Assembly: GCF_003050905.1 (NCBI RefSeq) | Contig: NZ_QAOT01000006.1 | Length of the DNA stretch: 64,000 bases | Source: Cereibacter_A azotoformans | GTDB taxonomy: Bacteria; Pseudomonadota; Alphaproteobacteria; Rhodobacterales; Rhodobacteraceae | Direction: 5' to 3' (one strand) | In this document: positions 9,275 to 18,053 of the stretch, one piece after another | Position numbering within the stretch: position 1 is the first letter of the stretch | How the letters are laid out: every line of letters begins with the position of its first letter | Translations under genes and position numbers: made by a program | The notes under the pieces: model-generated | Told to the model about the DNA's origin: nothing | Seen by the model: only the letters and a program-made list of their open reading frames with translations | Database searches by the model: none

Positions 9275-10449
9275 GGCTCCTCCGGCGGATAGATCGCGAC
9301 GCCCGTCATGGTCTGGTTCACATGCATCCCGTTGAGCTGCTCGCCATAGGTCGAGAAGCCCACCACCCGATGCTGCCGCAGGAGGCGCGACACCGCCCCG
9401 ACGGCCTGGCTGTCGAGCGCCTCCATCCGGCGCAGGACGCAGTCGCAGGCGACGATGGCCGAGGGCGGCCCCTCGGCCCCCAGCGCGGCCAGTTCACCCG
9501 CGAGATGCCCGACCAGATCCTGCGGCTCGGCCAGCGTCAGCACCAGCCCCTCGTCGATGGCCGAGAAGAAGACGAGATCCCCGTTCGGCGCGACCTCGCG
9601 GATGGCCCGGACATGGTGCTTGCCGCCGATGCGCACGACGACCGGATGGGCCGCAAAGGTGAAGCTGTCGAGCTGGTCCGGGTCCTTTCCCAGAAGCCGC
9701 GCATATTCCTGCGCCGCCGGTTCGGCGTTGATCCGGCGCACGATCCGGCGGGCGGGATCGGCCTCGGTCACCACCATCCGCTGATCCGTGGGGCGGAAAT
9801 GGTCGAGGTTGAAGACCCGCACGCGGCAGTCGCTGCGCACCAGCGCCAGCACCGCCGCGTCGCGCAGCACCTCCGCATTGTGGATCACGAAGGTCTCGCG
9901 GAAGCGCACCCCGTCGGCGGCCGAGCCGCCGAACAGCGGCACCGGCCCCAGCCCCGCCGCCAGCGCCGAGGCCAGCTCATCCTCGCGCGTGGACAGGCCA
10001 TCCACCATCAGGAAGGCAAATTCGCCCGGCCAGTCCGCCCGGTCGCGGGCCAGCGCGTCGCGCTCGCGGATGAGCCGGCCGATCAACGCCTCGCGGTCGA
10101 GACGGGCAAGATCCCGCACCACGACCGGGCGGGCGCGGAAATGCGCCTCCGGCAGGGCGACGGCCACGATCTCGCCTTCGGTGTAGCCGTCGGAACTGAT
10201 CTCGCCGGCGGTGGTGCAGCCGATGACCGGCACGGCACCGAACACCGCGTCCGCCTCGCGCGCCAGCGCCGCAACATCGGCGCCGGGGCTCACGAAGAGG
10301 ATCACGAGCCCGAAGGGTCCCGCCCCCAGCGCCTCGGCAAGACGATGCGCGGCCTCGGGCGTGTCGCTCGTCACATGGGCGCTGGGGACGAGCGCCGGGG
10401 CGCCGCCATCCCGCCCCCCCGCGACCGCCCGCTCGCGCAATCCTTCCAT
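9271..10449 (-). CDS. FIST N/C domain sensory protein (NosP-like)
   Basis: A 393-residue protein with the FIST_N domain (about 40-215: VIGCTTAGEISSDGY, LFGGSAADG) followed by FIST_C (about 225-370, ending VVGFSTYGEQLNG and MTGVAIYPPEEP). FIST proteins are sensory input modules encoded next to kinases or cyclic-di-GMP enzymes. NosP members bind haem and respond to nitric oxide, partnered with NahK. Here the stop overlaps the kinase ATG by four bases. The start at 10449 is chosen for GGGAGG at the right spacing; an ATG at 10485 in frame lacks a site. Whether this copy binds haem cannot be told from sequence. Confidence 0.88.
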   Translation of the reverse strand: MEGLRERAVAGGRDGGAPALVPSAHVTSDTPEAAHRLAEALGAGPFGLVILFVSPGADVAALAREADAVFGAVPVIGCTTAGEISSDGYTEGEIVAVALPEAHFRARPVVVRDLARLDREALIGRLIRERDALARDRADWPGEFAFLMVDGLSTREDELASALAAGLGPVPLFGGSAADGVRFRETFVIHNAEVLRDAAVLALVRSDCRVRVFNLDHFRPTDQRMVVTEADPARRIVRRINAEPAAQEYARLLGKDPDQLDSFTFAAHPVVVRIGGKHHVRAIREVAPNGDLVFFSAIDEGLVLTLAEPQDLVGHLAGELAALGAEGPPSAIVACDCVLRRMEALDSQAVGAVSRLLRQHRVVGFSTYGEQLNGMHVNQTMTGVAIYPPEEP

Positions 10450-10559
10450 CGGCCGTCCTCCCGGTCGGAGCCTAATGCGCCGCATCCGCGCCTGACAAGC
10501 ATCCCGAACGGACCCGGCCGCCGCGGGATGAGCCAGGAAGGGTCGACCGCCGGATCGGG

Positions 10560-11240
10560 TCAGGAATTCTCGGGCATCAGGCTGGCGAAGCTCGCCTCCT
10601 GCACCATCAGGACCGCCTGTGTCCGGCTCTGGACCCCGAGCTTGCGCATGATAGCGGTGACATGCGCCTTCACGGTCGTCTCGGCGATGGTGAGGTCATA
10701 GGCGATCTGCTTGTTCAGCCGCCCCTCGCAGATGAGTTGCAGGATCTTCGCCTGCTGCCGGGTCAGCAGCGACAGGCGGGCGATGGCCTCCTCGCGCTGG
10801 CTGGCGGGCGCGCCCGGTGAATGGGGGGTGAAGCCTTCGGGCAGGTAGCTGCGCCCCTCGCGGATCGCCTCGAAGGCCGCGCGGAAGATCTCGCGCCGCG
10901 AGTGCTTGGGCACGAAGCCGGCCGCCCCGGCCTTGAGGGCCGCGCCGATCACCCGGTTGTCGGCGAGCGACGAGACCACCACGACCGGCACGCCGCCCAG
11001 GCTCGCCTTCAGCCGGATCAGCCCGTCAAGCCCGTTCACGTCCGGCAGGTTCAGATCGAGCACCACCACATCGAAGGCCGGCTGCAGATCGAGCCGCGCC
11101 AGCGCCGTCTCGAGCCGGTCGGCGGACTCGATATGCGTCAGCCCCGCGACGGCCTTGAGCGTCATGCTCAGCGCGTCGCAGAAGAGCGGGTGATCGTCGA
11201 TGATCAGCGCGGACTGGAGCGGTCGGGCAGGTTCGGTCAT
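10560..11240 (-). CDS. NarL/FixJ (LuxR-type) response regulator
   Basis: A DNA-binding response regulator of 226 residues. The receiver domain (about 12-130) has IIDDHPLF for metal binding and the phosphorylation site D62 in VVLDLNLPD. A LuxR-type helix-turn-helix follows (about 158-215), with LTRQQAKILQLICEGRLNKQ and TVKAHVTAIMRKL. It lies 110 bases upstream of the FIST gene on the same strand, making it the obvious output partner of the hybrid kinase. Similar regulators (ErdR, EraR and AgmR types) pair with NahK/ErcS kinases in Pseudomonas. Likely targets include the adjacent cox genes, but that is inference. Confidence 0.92.
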   Translation of the reverse strand: MTEPARPLQSALIIDDHPLFCDALSMTLKAVAGLTHIESADRLETALARLDLQPAFDVVVLDLNLPDVNGLDGLIRLKASLGGVPVVVVSSLADNRVIGAALKAGAAGFVPKHSRREIFRAAFEAIREGRSYLPEGFTPHSPGAPASQREEAIARLSLLTRQQAKILQLICEGRLNKQIAYDLTIAETTVKAHVTAIMRKLGVQSRTQAVLMVQEASFASLMPENS

Positions 11241-11364
11241 GGGCGTCCCATACGTCTTTGCATGAGGCTAGCATATCCCCCGGACGGGATAACCCGGCCA
11301 AAGGTCGGATCGACAGCCCCGGCGGAACCGGGGTCGGGCCGCTCTCCGGCCCGTCGCGGACGCA

Positions 11365-11400
11365 GGCGGGCCGCCCGGCGGCAGGGGCGGCCCGCCCCTG
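11365..11400 (-). terminator. GC-rich hairpins after pgm
   Basis: Two mutually exclusive stems lie downstream of the pgm stop. One is an 11-bp stem (11365-11375 with 11386-11396, loop 10). The other is an 8-bp stem (11382-11389 with 11393-11400). There is no U-tract, so this may be a Rho-assisted end of the glycogen operon or only a 3-prime stabiliser. Confidence 0.4.
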
Positions 11401-11419
11401 CCCCGTCCGGCCGGAAGGC

Positions 11420-13054
11420 TCAGGTGATCACGTCGGGCGTGCGCCGCCCGGTGTGGCGCTCGATCCCCGCGATCTCGTGCGCGGCGGCGATCACCGGGGC
11501 CAGCGCCTCCTGCGGGTCGAGGTCGAGCCCCTCGGGCCCCGGCGCATAGCGTTCCAGATAGAGGCGGAGCGTCGCCCCTTCCGTCCCCGTTCCCGAAAGC
11601 CGCAGCACGATGCGGCTGCCGTCCTGGAACAGGATGCGGACGCCCTGTCTGTGGCTCACCGAACCATCGACCGGGTCGGTATAGGCAAAATCATCCGCCT
11701 CGGCGACCTTCAGGTGCCCGTTGAAGGCCACGCCAGTCAGCCCGTCGAGCTTGCCGCGCAACTCCTCCATCATCGCATCCGCCTTCGCGGTCTCGATCGC
11801 CTCGAAATCGTGGCGCGAATAGTAGTTGCGGCCGAACTGCCGCCAGTGCGCCTCGAGGATCTCGCGCACGCTCTCCTTGCGGACCGCGAGGATGTTGAGC
11901 CAGAGCAGCACGGCCCAGAGCCCGTCCTTCTCGCGCACATGGTCCGAGCCGGTGCCGAAGCTTTCCTCGCCGCAGATGGTGGCGCGGCCCGCGTCGAGCA
12001 GGTTGCCGAAGAACTTCCAGCCGGTCGGCGTCTCGAACTCCTCGATGCCGAGGAACTCGGCCACCCGGTCGGCCGCGGCCGATGTGGGCATCGAGCGGGC
12101 GACGCCCTTCAACCCGGCCTTGTAGCCGGGGGCCAGATGGGCGTTTGCCGCCAGCACCGCGAGACTGTCCGAGGGCGAGACATAGATCCCGCGGCCGACC
12201 ACCATGTTGCGGTCCCCGTCCCCGTCCGAGGCCGCGCCGAAATCAGGCGCCTCGGGGCCGAACATCTCGTCCATCAGCGCCTTGGCCCAGGTGGGGTTCG
12301 GATCGGGATGCATCCCGCCGAAATCCGGCAGCGGCGTGCCGTTGACGACGGTGCCCTTGGCCGCGCCAAGCCGGTTTTCGAGGATCTCGGTCGCGTAGGG
12401 GCCGGTCACGGCGCACATGGCATCGAAGCGCATGGTGAAGCCGCCGGCGAACATGGATCGGATCGCCCCGAAATCGAAAAGCTTTTCCATCAAGGCCGCA
12501 TAGTCCGCGACCGGATCCACGACATCGATCTCCATCGCGCCAAGCTGCACGGAACCCACCGCCGAAAGATCGACATCCGGCGCCTCGAGGACACGATACT
12601 CGGAAATGTTTTTCGTGGCGGCAAAGATCGCCTCGGTGACCTGTTCGGGCGCCGGCCCGCCGTTCGGCGTGTTGAACTTCACGCCGAAATCCTCGTCGGG
12701 GCCGCCGGGATTGTGACTGGCCGACAGGATGATGCCCCCATCCGTCCCGAACTTGCGGATAAGGTTCGAGGCGGCCGGCGTGGACAGGATCGCCTCCTGC
12801 CCGACGATGACCCGGGCCGCGCCGTTGGCCGCGGCCATGCGCAGGATCACCTGCGCCGCCTCGCGGTTGAAGTAGCGCCCGTCGCCGCCAAGGACGAAGG
12901 TCTTGCCCGCCGCCCCGCCGATGGCGTCGAAGATGGCCTGGACGAAATTCTCCAGATAGTGCGGCCGCATGAAGACGGGTGTCTTCTTGCGCAGCCCCGA
13001 GGTGCCCGGCTTCTGATCGGCGAAGGGCGTGGTCGGAACGATGTTGACGGTCAT
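11420..13054 (-). CDS. pgm: Phosphoglucomutase (alpha-D-glucose type)
   Basis: Interconverts glucose 1-phosphate and glucose 6-phosphate, linking glycogen turnover to glycolysis. The 544 residues are the usual length of bacterial Pgm. The phosphoserine loop is LSASHNPGG (S113 or close by), the metal-binding loop is SDGDGDRNM, and the sugar-binding loop is GEESFG. The N-terminal PTTPFADQKPGTSGLRKK is the standard Pgm opening. It is the last gene of the glg operon; its ATG overlaps the glgX stop (ATGA), so it is translationally coupled. Together with glgC it sets the direction of flux into or out of glycogen. Confidence 0.96.
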   Translation of the reverse strand: MTVNIVPTTPFADQKPGTSGLRKKTPVFMRPHYLENFVQAIFDAIGGAAGKTFVLGGDGRYFNREAAQVILRMAAANGAARVIVGQEAILSTPAASNLIRKFGTDGGIILSASHNPGGPDEDFGVKFNTPNGGPAPEQVTEAIFAATKNISEYRVLEAPDVDLSAVGSVQLGAMEIDVVDPVADYAALMEKLFDFGAIRSMFAGGFTMRFDAMCAVTGPYATEILENRLGAAKGTVVNGTPLPDFGGMHPDPNPTWAKALMDEMFGPEAPDFGAASDGDGDRNMVVGRGIYVSPSDSLAVLAANAHLAPGYKAGLKGVARSMPTSAAADRVAEFLGIEEFETPTGWKFFGNLLDAGRATICGEESFGTGSDHVREKDGLWAVLLWLNILAVRKESVREILEAHWRQFGRNYYSRHDFEAIETAKADAMMEELRGKLDGLTGVAFNGHLKVAEADDFAYTDPVDGSVSHRQGVRILFQDGSRIVLRLSGTGTEGATLRLYLERYAPGPEGLDLDPQEALAPVIAAAHEIAGIERHTGRRTPDVIT

Positions 13055-15165
13055 CCAGTCTCTCCAGTTGGCGCCGGCACGAAGACCAGCACGGATCGGG
13101 CCGGAGCTGCAAGCCCCGGACGCACGGGTTCGGAAGGGGCCTCGGGCCGCGTCGTGTCGAGGACAAGATGCCAGCCCCCGGCAACCGGCGGCAAGGCCAG
13201 CGGCACGGCCTCTCCGGCATTGAACACGGCCAGCACCGGGCTCTCGCCGGGGTCGGGCCGGTCGGCGTCCATCCGCAGCTCGACGCAGAGGCAGCGCACC
13301 TCGGCCGAATGCCAGTCATGCGGCCCCGGCTCGCGCCCGTCGGGCAGACGCCAGACCACGTCCCGCATCCCGTCCGCCTCCCGTCGGTGCCCGTGCAGAA
13401 AGCCCTTCTGCCGCAGGACCGGCAGGCTCCGCCGCAGGGCCGAGATCCGCTCGACGAAGGCGAGGATCGCCTCGTCGGGCCGGTCCCAGTTCACCCAGCC
13501 CACCGGATTGTCCTGCGCATAGGCGTTGTTGTTGCCGCCCTGCGAATTGCCGATCTCGTCCCCGCCCAAGAGCATCGGCGTCCCCTGGCTGAGAAACAGC
13601 GTCGCCAGAAGGTTGCGCCGGCGCAGCGCACGGGCCGCCTGGATCGCGGGGTCGGAGGTCGGCCCCTCAAGGCCCAGATTGTCCGAGTGATTGTCGTCGT
13701 GGCCATCGCGGTTCTCTTCGCCGTTGGCCTCGTTGTGCTTGCGCGCATGGCTCACCAGATCGGCCAGCGTGAATCCGTCATGCGCCGTCAGGAAGTTGAC
13801 CGAGCTGGTGGCCGCGCGCGACTGGTGGTCGAACCGCTCGGCCGATCCCAGCAGCCGCCGCGCGAGATCGCCCGTCATGCCCGCATCGCCGCGCCAGAAG
13901 CGCCGGACATCGTCGCGGAACTTGTCGTTCCATTCGAGGAACGGATGGGGAAAGCCCCCCAGCCGGTAGCCGCCCGGCCCAAGATCCCAGGGCTCGGCGA
14001 TCAGCTTGACCCGCGTGAGCACCGGATCCTGCCGGATCGCATCGAAGAAGGCGCCCCGGTCGTCGAACGCATCCTCCTCGCGCCCCAGCACCGAGGCCAG
14101 ATCGAAGCGGAAGCCGTCCACATGCATGACCTCGACCCAGTAGCGCAAGCTGTCCATCACCATCCGCAGCACCATCGGGTGGCTGAGATCGAGCGTGTTC
14201 CCCGTGCCGGTCATGTTGACATAGCGCCGCCCGCCCTCGGCCAGCCGGTAGTAGCTGCGGTTGTCGATCCCCCGGAAGGCCAGCGTGGGCCCCAGCTCGT
14301 CGCTCTCGCCGGTGTGGTTGTAGACCACGTCGAGGATGACCTCGATGCCCGCGGCATGGAAACGCCGCACCATCGCCGCGAACTCCCACAGCGCCCCCTT
14401 GGCCAGATAGCGCGGGTCGGGCGCGAAGAAGCCGATGGTCTGGTAGCCCCAGTAGTTCGAAAGCCCCCGGTTCACGAGAAAGCGGTCGTCGAGAAAGGCC
14501 TGCACCGGCAGCAGCTCGACCGCCGTCACCCCGAGCCGCAGCAGATGCTCGACGACCGCATCCGAGGCGAGACCTAGGAAAGTGCCCCGCAACCCCTCCT
14601 CCACCCCGGGATGCAGCATGGTCAGCCCCTTGACATGGGCCTCGTAGATCAGGGTCTCGGTCAGCGCCCGCTCGGGCGGGGCGTCGGGGCCCCAGTTGAA
14701 ATTGTGCCCCACCACGACCGACTTCGGCACCGCGAAGGCGCTGTCGCGGTTGTCGAAGGAGAGATCGCCCCGCGGGCTGCCGACCTTGTAGCCCATCACC
14801 GCATCCGACCAGCGCAGCCGCCCCTCGAGCCTGCGGGCATAGGGATCGATCAGCAGCTTGCTGGGATTGAACCTGTGGCCCTGCTCGGGCTGGTAGGGGC
14901 CGTGGACGCGGTAGCCGTACAGCTGCCCCGGCAGGAGGCCGTTCACCTTCAGGTGCCAGATGTCCCCGTCGCGCTCGGTCAGCGGCAGGCGCATCAGCTC
15001 GCGCCGACCGTCCGGCGCAAAGAGACACAGCTCCACCCTCTCGGCATGGGCCGAGAACAGGGCGAAATTGACGCCCTCACCGTCAAAGCTCGCGCCCAGC
15101 GGCCAGGGGCGCCCGGGCGCGGTGGCAAGTCCCGGCAGCCCCGCGGGCTGCGGCGCTGCTGTCAC
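13051..15165 (-). CDS. glgX: Glycogen debranching enzyme GlgX
   Basis: A GH13 enzyme (704 residues) that removes short outer branches from phosphorylase-trimmed glycogen. An N-terminal CBM48-like domain (about 10-120) is followed by the catalytic barrel with all four GH13 regions: ILDVVYNHTGE, DGFRFDLASVL (nucleophile Asp), LIAEPWDLG (acid Glu) and FLTAHDGF. The start is taken as the GTG at 15165 that overlaps the glgA stop (GTGA). The frame is open to 15216, but that part lies inside glgA. Its own stop overlaps the pgm start, giving tight coupling glgA-glgX-pgm. Confidence 0.94.
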   Translation of the reverse strand: MTAAPQPAGLPGLATAPGRPWPLGASFDGEGVNFALFSAHAERVELCLFAPDGRRELMRLPLTERDGDIWHLKVNGLLPGQLYGYRVHGPYQPEQGHRFNPSKLLIDPYARRLEGRLRWSDAVMGYKVGSPRGDLSFDNRDSAFAVPKSVVVGHNFNWGPDAPPERALTETLIYEAHVKGLTMLHPGVEEGLRGTFLGLASDAVVEHLLRLGVTAVELLPVQAFLDDRFLVNRGLSNYWGYQTIGFFAPDPRYLAKGALWEFAAMVRRFHAAGIEVILDVVYNHTGESDELGPTLAFRGIDNRSYYRLAEGGRRYVNMTGTGNTLDLSHPMVLRMVMDSLRYWVEVMHVDGFRFDLASVLGREEDAFDDRGAFFDAIRQDPVLTRVKLIAEPWDLGPGGYRLGGFPHPFLEWNDKFRDDVRRFWRGDAGMTGDLARRLLGSAERFDHQSRAATSSVNFLTAHDGFTLADLVSHARKHNEANGEENRDGHDDNHSDNLGLEGPTSDPAIQAARALRRRNLLATLFLSQGTPMLLGGDEIGNSQGGNNNAYAQDNPVGWVNWDRPDEAILAFVERISALRRSLPVLRQKGFLHGHRREADGMRDVVWRLPDGREPGPHDWHSAEVRCLCVELRMDADRPDPGESPVLAVFNAGEAVPLALPPVAGGWHLVLDTTRPEAPSEPVRPGLAAPARSVLVFVPAPTGETG

Positions 15166-16598
15166 GCGACAAGCTCCCGGTAGAGCGCGGCATAGGCCGC
15201 GGCCGAGGTCTGCCACCCGACCGGATGGCGCATCGCGTTCTTCTGGACCTTCTCCCAGAGGGCGTGATCGGCGTAGAGGTGGATCAGCCGCCGCAGCGCC
15301 TCGGCAAAGGCCGGAGGCTCGGTCGGATGGAAGGTGAGACCCGTGGCACAGCCCGCCGTCAGGGCGGCGGGGTTCGCGTTGATGATCGTGTCGGCAAGCC
15401 CGCCCGTCAGCGCCACCACCGGAATGGCCCCGTAGCGCAGCCCGTACATCTGCGTCAGCCCGCAGGGCTCGAACCGCGAGGGCACCAGCACCGCATCGCC
15501 ACCCGCAAACATCAGGTGCGACAGCCCCTCGTCATAGCCGATCCGCACCCCCACGCGGCCGGGAAAGCGCACCTCCAGCTCGCGCATGGCGCCTTCCAGC
15601 GCCGCATCTCCCGTTCCCAGCACCGCAAGCCCGCCGCCCGCGGCGATGAAGTCGGGCAGGACCTCGGGGATCAGGTCGATCCCCTTCTGATAGGTCAGTC
15701 GGCTCACCAGGATCGCCAGCGGCCCCGGCACATCAAGCTTGAAGGCGCCCGACAGCACCGCCCGGTTCTCGGCCTTGGCCTTCAGGCTGCGGGCGGTGTA
15801 GGGCCGCTCCTCGGCCTCGGGCGACCAGATGTCGGTATCGACGCCGTTCAGGATGCCCGAGACCTGCCCCGCGCGCGCCGCGATCACGCCCTGCAGCCCC
15901 ATGCCGAACTCGGGCCGCATCAGCTCACAGGCATAGGTGGGCGAGACGGTGGTGATATGGTCCGCCGTCACCAGCCCCGCCTTCAGCGACGACAGCCCGC
16001 CGTAATATTCCAGCGCCGCCGGATGAAACTCCGAGGCCGGAAGCCTCAGCGAGGGCAGCAGCGCCGCCGGCGCCCATCCCTGGAAGGCGATGTTGTGCAC
16101 GGTCAGCACCGAACGCACGCCGCCGCTGCCCCAATAGGCCAGATAGGCCGGCGCAAAACCCGCCTGCCAGTCATGCGCATGAAGCACCTCCGGCCGCCAG
16201 CCATCCGACAGCCCCTCGCGCGCAATCCGCGCCGCGATCCAGGACAGCGCCGCGAACCGCTGCGCATTGTCGCCCCAGTCGCCCCAGGGCCCGGCATAGG
16301 GCCCGCCCTCGCGGTCGTAGAGATGCGGCGCATCGAGCAGCAGCATCCTGCGTCCCGCCACCTCGCCCGCCATCACCCGGCCCCGGCCGCCAAAGAGATC
16401 CTCTTCGGAAAAGACCTCCTCCATCTGCTCGAGCCGCCACCGCAGCGGGCGATAGCAGGGCATCAGCACCCGCATCTCCCAGCCCTCGGCCGCCAGCGCG
16501 CCGGGCAGCGCGCCCACCACATCGGCCAGTCCGCCGGTCTTCAGCAGCGGCACGCACTCGGAAGCCACCGACAACACCCGTCCGCGCGCCGTCTCCAT
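15162..16598 (-). CDS. glgA: Glycogen synthase (ADP-glucose dependent)
   Basis: A GT5 glycogen synthase of 478 residues that extends alpha-1,4 glucan chains from ADP-glucose. The N-terminal LLKTGGLADVVGALP carries the ADP-glucose-binding KTGGL motif near residue 18. The C-terminal half has PSRFEPCGLTQMYGLRYG with the conserved Glu. The start is taken at METARGR (16598). In-frame ATGs at 16616 and 16655 exist, but the latter falls inside the tail of repeat copy 2, so a call there would be an artefact. The gene follows glgC after about 108 bases that hold that repeat. Confidence 0.94.
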   Translation of the reverse strand: METARGRVLSVASECVPLLKTGGLADVVGALPGALAAEGWEMRVLMPCYRPLRWRLEQMEEVFSEEDLFGGRGRVMAGEVAGRRMLLLDAPHLYDREGGPYAGPWGDWGDNAQRFAALSWIAARIAREGLSDGWRPEVLHAHDWQAGFAPAYLAYWGSGGVRSVLTVHNIAFQGWAPAALLPSLRLPASEFHPAALEYYGGLSSLKAGLVTADHITTVSPTYACELMRPEFGMGLQGVIAARAGQVSGILNGVDTDIWSPEAEERPYTARSLKAKAENRAVLSGAFKLDVPGPLAILVSRLTYQKGIDLIPEVLPDFIAAGGGLAVLGTGDAALEGAMRELEVRFPGRVGVRIGYDEGLSHLMFAGGDAVLVPSRFEPCGLTQMYGLRYGAIPVVALTGGLADTIINANPAALTAGCATGLTFHPTEPPAFAEALRRLIHLYADHALWEKVQKNAMRHPVGWQTSAAAYAALYRELVA

Positions 16599-16650
16599 CC
16601 TGTCCCCGTCCTTCATCCGCCTGCCCCGGGGCGCGCCCGCCCCGGCCTCT

Positions 16651-16701
16651 TTCATTCTGGTCCAAATATCCCGCGGGGGTGCGGGGGCGCGAAGCCCCCG
16701 C
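16651..16701 (-). repeat. Dispersed hairpin/GGATATTTGG element, copy 2
   Basis: In the direction of the glg operon: an 8-bp hairpin (16681-16688 with 16694-16701, loop GCGAA mirrored), then GGATATTTGGACCAGAATGAA. It starts 5 bases after the glgC stop and its tail points at glgA. The ATG inside the tail opens a frame continuous with glgA, which could mislead start prediction. Confidence 0.8.
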
Positions 16702-16706
16702 CGCCC

Positions 16707-17978
16707 TCAGCCCAGCGCACGCGCCCGGGCGTCGAGCATGTCCTGCGTCACCAGCACGATCCCCCCCTCCGAGCGGCGGAACCAGCGCGCATCCTCCTCC
16801 GGCTCCTGGCCGATCACCAGCCCCTCGGGGATCACGACCCCGCGGTCGAGCACGCAGTTCGTCAGATCCGCCTTCCGGTTCACCGTCACATGCGGCAGCG
16901 CCACCACATGGCTCAGCGACGAATAGCTGTGCGTCCGGCAGCCGGTGAACAGCAGCGAGCTGCGGATCTCGCTGCCCGACACGATGCAGTCGCCCGAGAC
17001 CAGCGACGAGATCGCCATGCCCCGCCGCCGCTCGCTGTCATGGATGAACTTGGCCGGCGGTACGATCTGCGAATAGGTCCAGATCGGCCATTCCCGGTCA
17101 TAGAGGTCCAGCTTGGGCGTGAAATGCGTGAGGTCGATGTTGGCCTGCCAGAAGGCGTCGATCGTGCCCACGTCGCGCCAGTAGGGCTCGGTCTCGAGGC
17201 CGGTCATCACGCAACTGTCGGAAAAGCGGTGCGCCATCGCCTTGCCGTTCCTGACGATCGCGGGGATCAGGTCGTGGCCGAAGTCATGGCTCGAGTTCGG
17301 GTCTTCGGCGTCGCGGATCAGCAGGTCGCGCAGGAAGGCCCAGTCGAAGACATAGATCCCCATCGAGGCCAGCGCATTGCCCTCGTCGCCCGGAATGCCC
17401 GGCGGGTCGGCGGGCTTTTCGAGAAAGTCGGTGATGCGCAGGCTGGCATCCACATGCATCACGCCGAAGGCCGTGGCCTCCATCCGCGGCACGGTCAGGC
17501 AGCCGATGGTCACATCCGCGCCGGTCTCGCAATGCTGGCGCAGCATGATCTCGTAATCCATCTTGTAGACGTGATCGCCCGCAAGGATGATCACATACTT
17601 GATGTCGTAGCTGTCCACGATGTCGATGTTCTGCGTCACCGCATCGGCGGTGCCGAGATACCATTTGTGCTCGTCCACCCGCTGGCTCGCCGGCAGGATG
17701 TCGAGATATTCGTTGCGCTCCTCGCGGAAGAAGTTCCAGCCGCGCTGGATGTGCCGGATGAGCGAATGCGCCTTGTATTGCGTGGCGATCGCCATCTTGC
17801 GGATGCCCGAGTTCATCGCGTTCGACAGCGCGAAGTCGATGATCCGGGCCTTGCCGCCGAAATAGACCGCCGGTTTCGCGCGCCTGTCCGTCAGTTCCTT
17901 GAGCCGGCTGCCCCGGCCGCCCGCCAGCACGAAGGCCATGGCCTGACTTGTCAGCCTCAGTGGGGGTTGCGCCTTCAT
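16707..17978 (-). CDS. glgC: Glucose-1-phosphate adenylyltransferase
   Basis: Makes ADP-glucose from ATP and glucose 1-phosphate, the committed and allosterically controlled step of glycogen synthesis. The 423 residues match the known R. sphaeroides enzyme as I remember it. The nucleotide-binding opening is VLAGGRGSRLKELT; the sugar-phosphate region has GDHVYKMDY and FLEKP; a C-terminal left-handed helix domain follows. The start at 17978 has GGGAGG upstream; an earlier in-frame ATG (18017) lacks this. It lies 75 bases after glgB. In phototrophs of this group the enzyme responds to fructose 6-phosphate, fructose bisphosphate and pyruvate (family knowledge). Confidence 0.96.
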   Translation of the reverse strand: MKAQPPLRLTSQAMAFVLAGGRGSRLKELTDRRAKPAVYFGGKARIIDFALSNAMNSGIRKMAIATQYKAHSLIRHIQRGWNFFREERNEYLDILPASQRVDEHKWYLGTADAVTQNIDIVDSYDIKYVIILAGDHVYKMDYEIMLRQHCETGADVTIGCLTVPRMEATAFGVMHVDASLRITDFLEKPADPPGIPGDEGNALASMGIYVFDWAFLRDLLIRDAEDPNSSHDFGHDLIPAIVRNGKAMAHRFSDSCVMTGLETEPYWRDVGTIDAFWQANIDLTHFTPKLDLYDREWPIWTYSQIVPPAKFIHDSERRRGMAISSLVSGDCIVSGSEIRSSLLFTGCRTHSYSSLSHVVALPHVTVNRKADLTNCVLDRGVVIPEGLVIGQEPEEDARWFRRSEGGIVLVTQDMLDARARALG

Positions 17979-18053
17979 TCCGTCCTCCCGTGACGCGGGT
18001 TGCACCCCGCCTTTCATCCCGTTTCGCTGGGCCTGGATTGCCCGTTGCGCAAA

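Noticed and set aside
16599..16655. Longer glgA start beginning MKEAGAG
   Set aside because: That ATG lies within the tail of the dispersed repeat. Homology to glycogen synthases starts at METARGR or just after.
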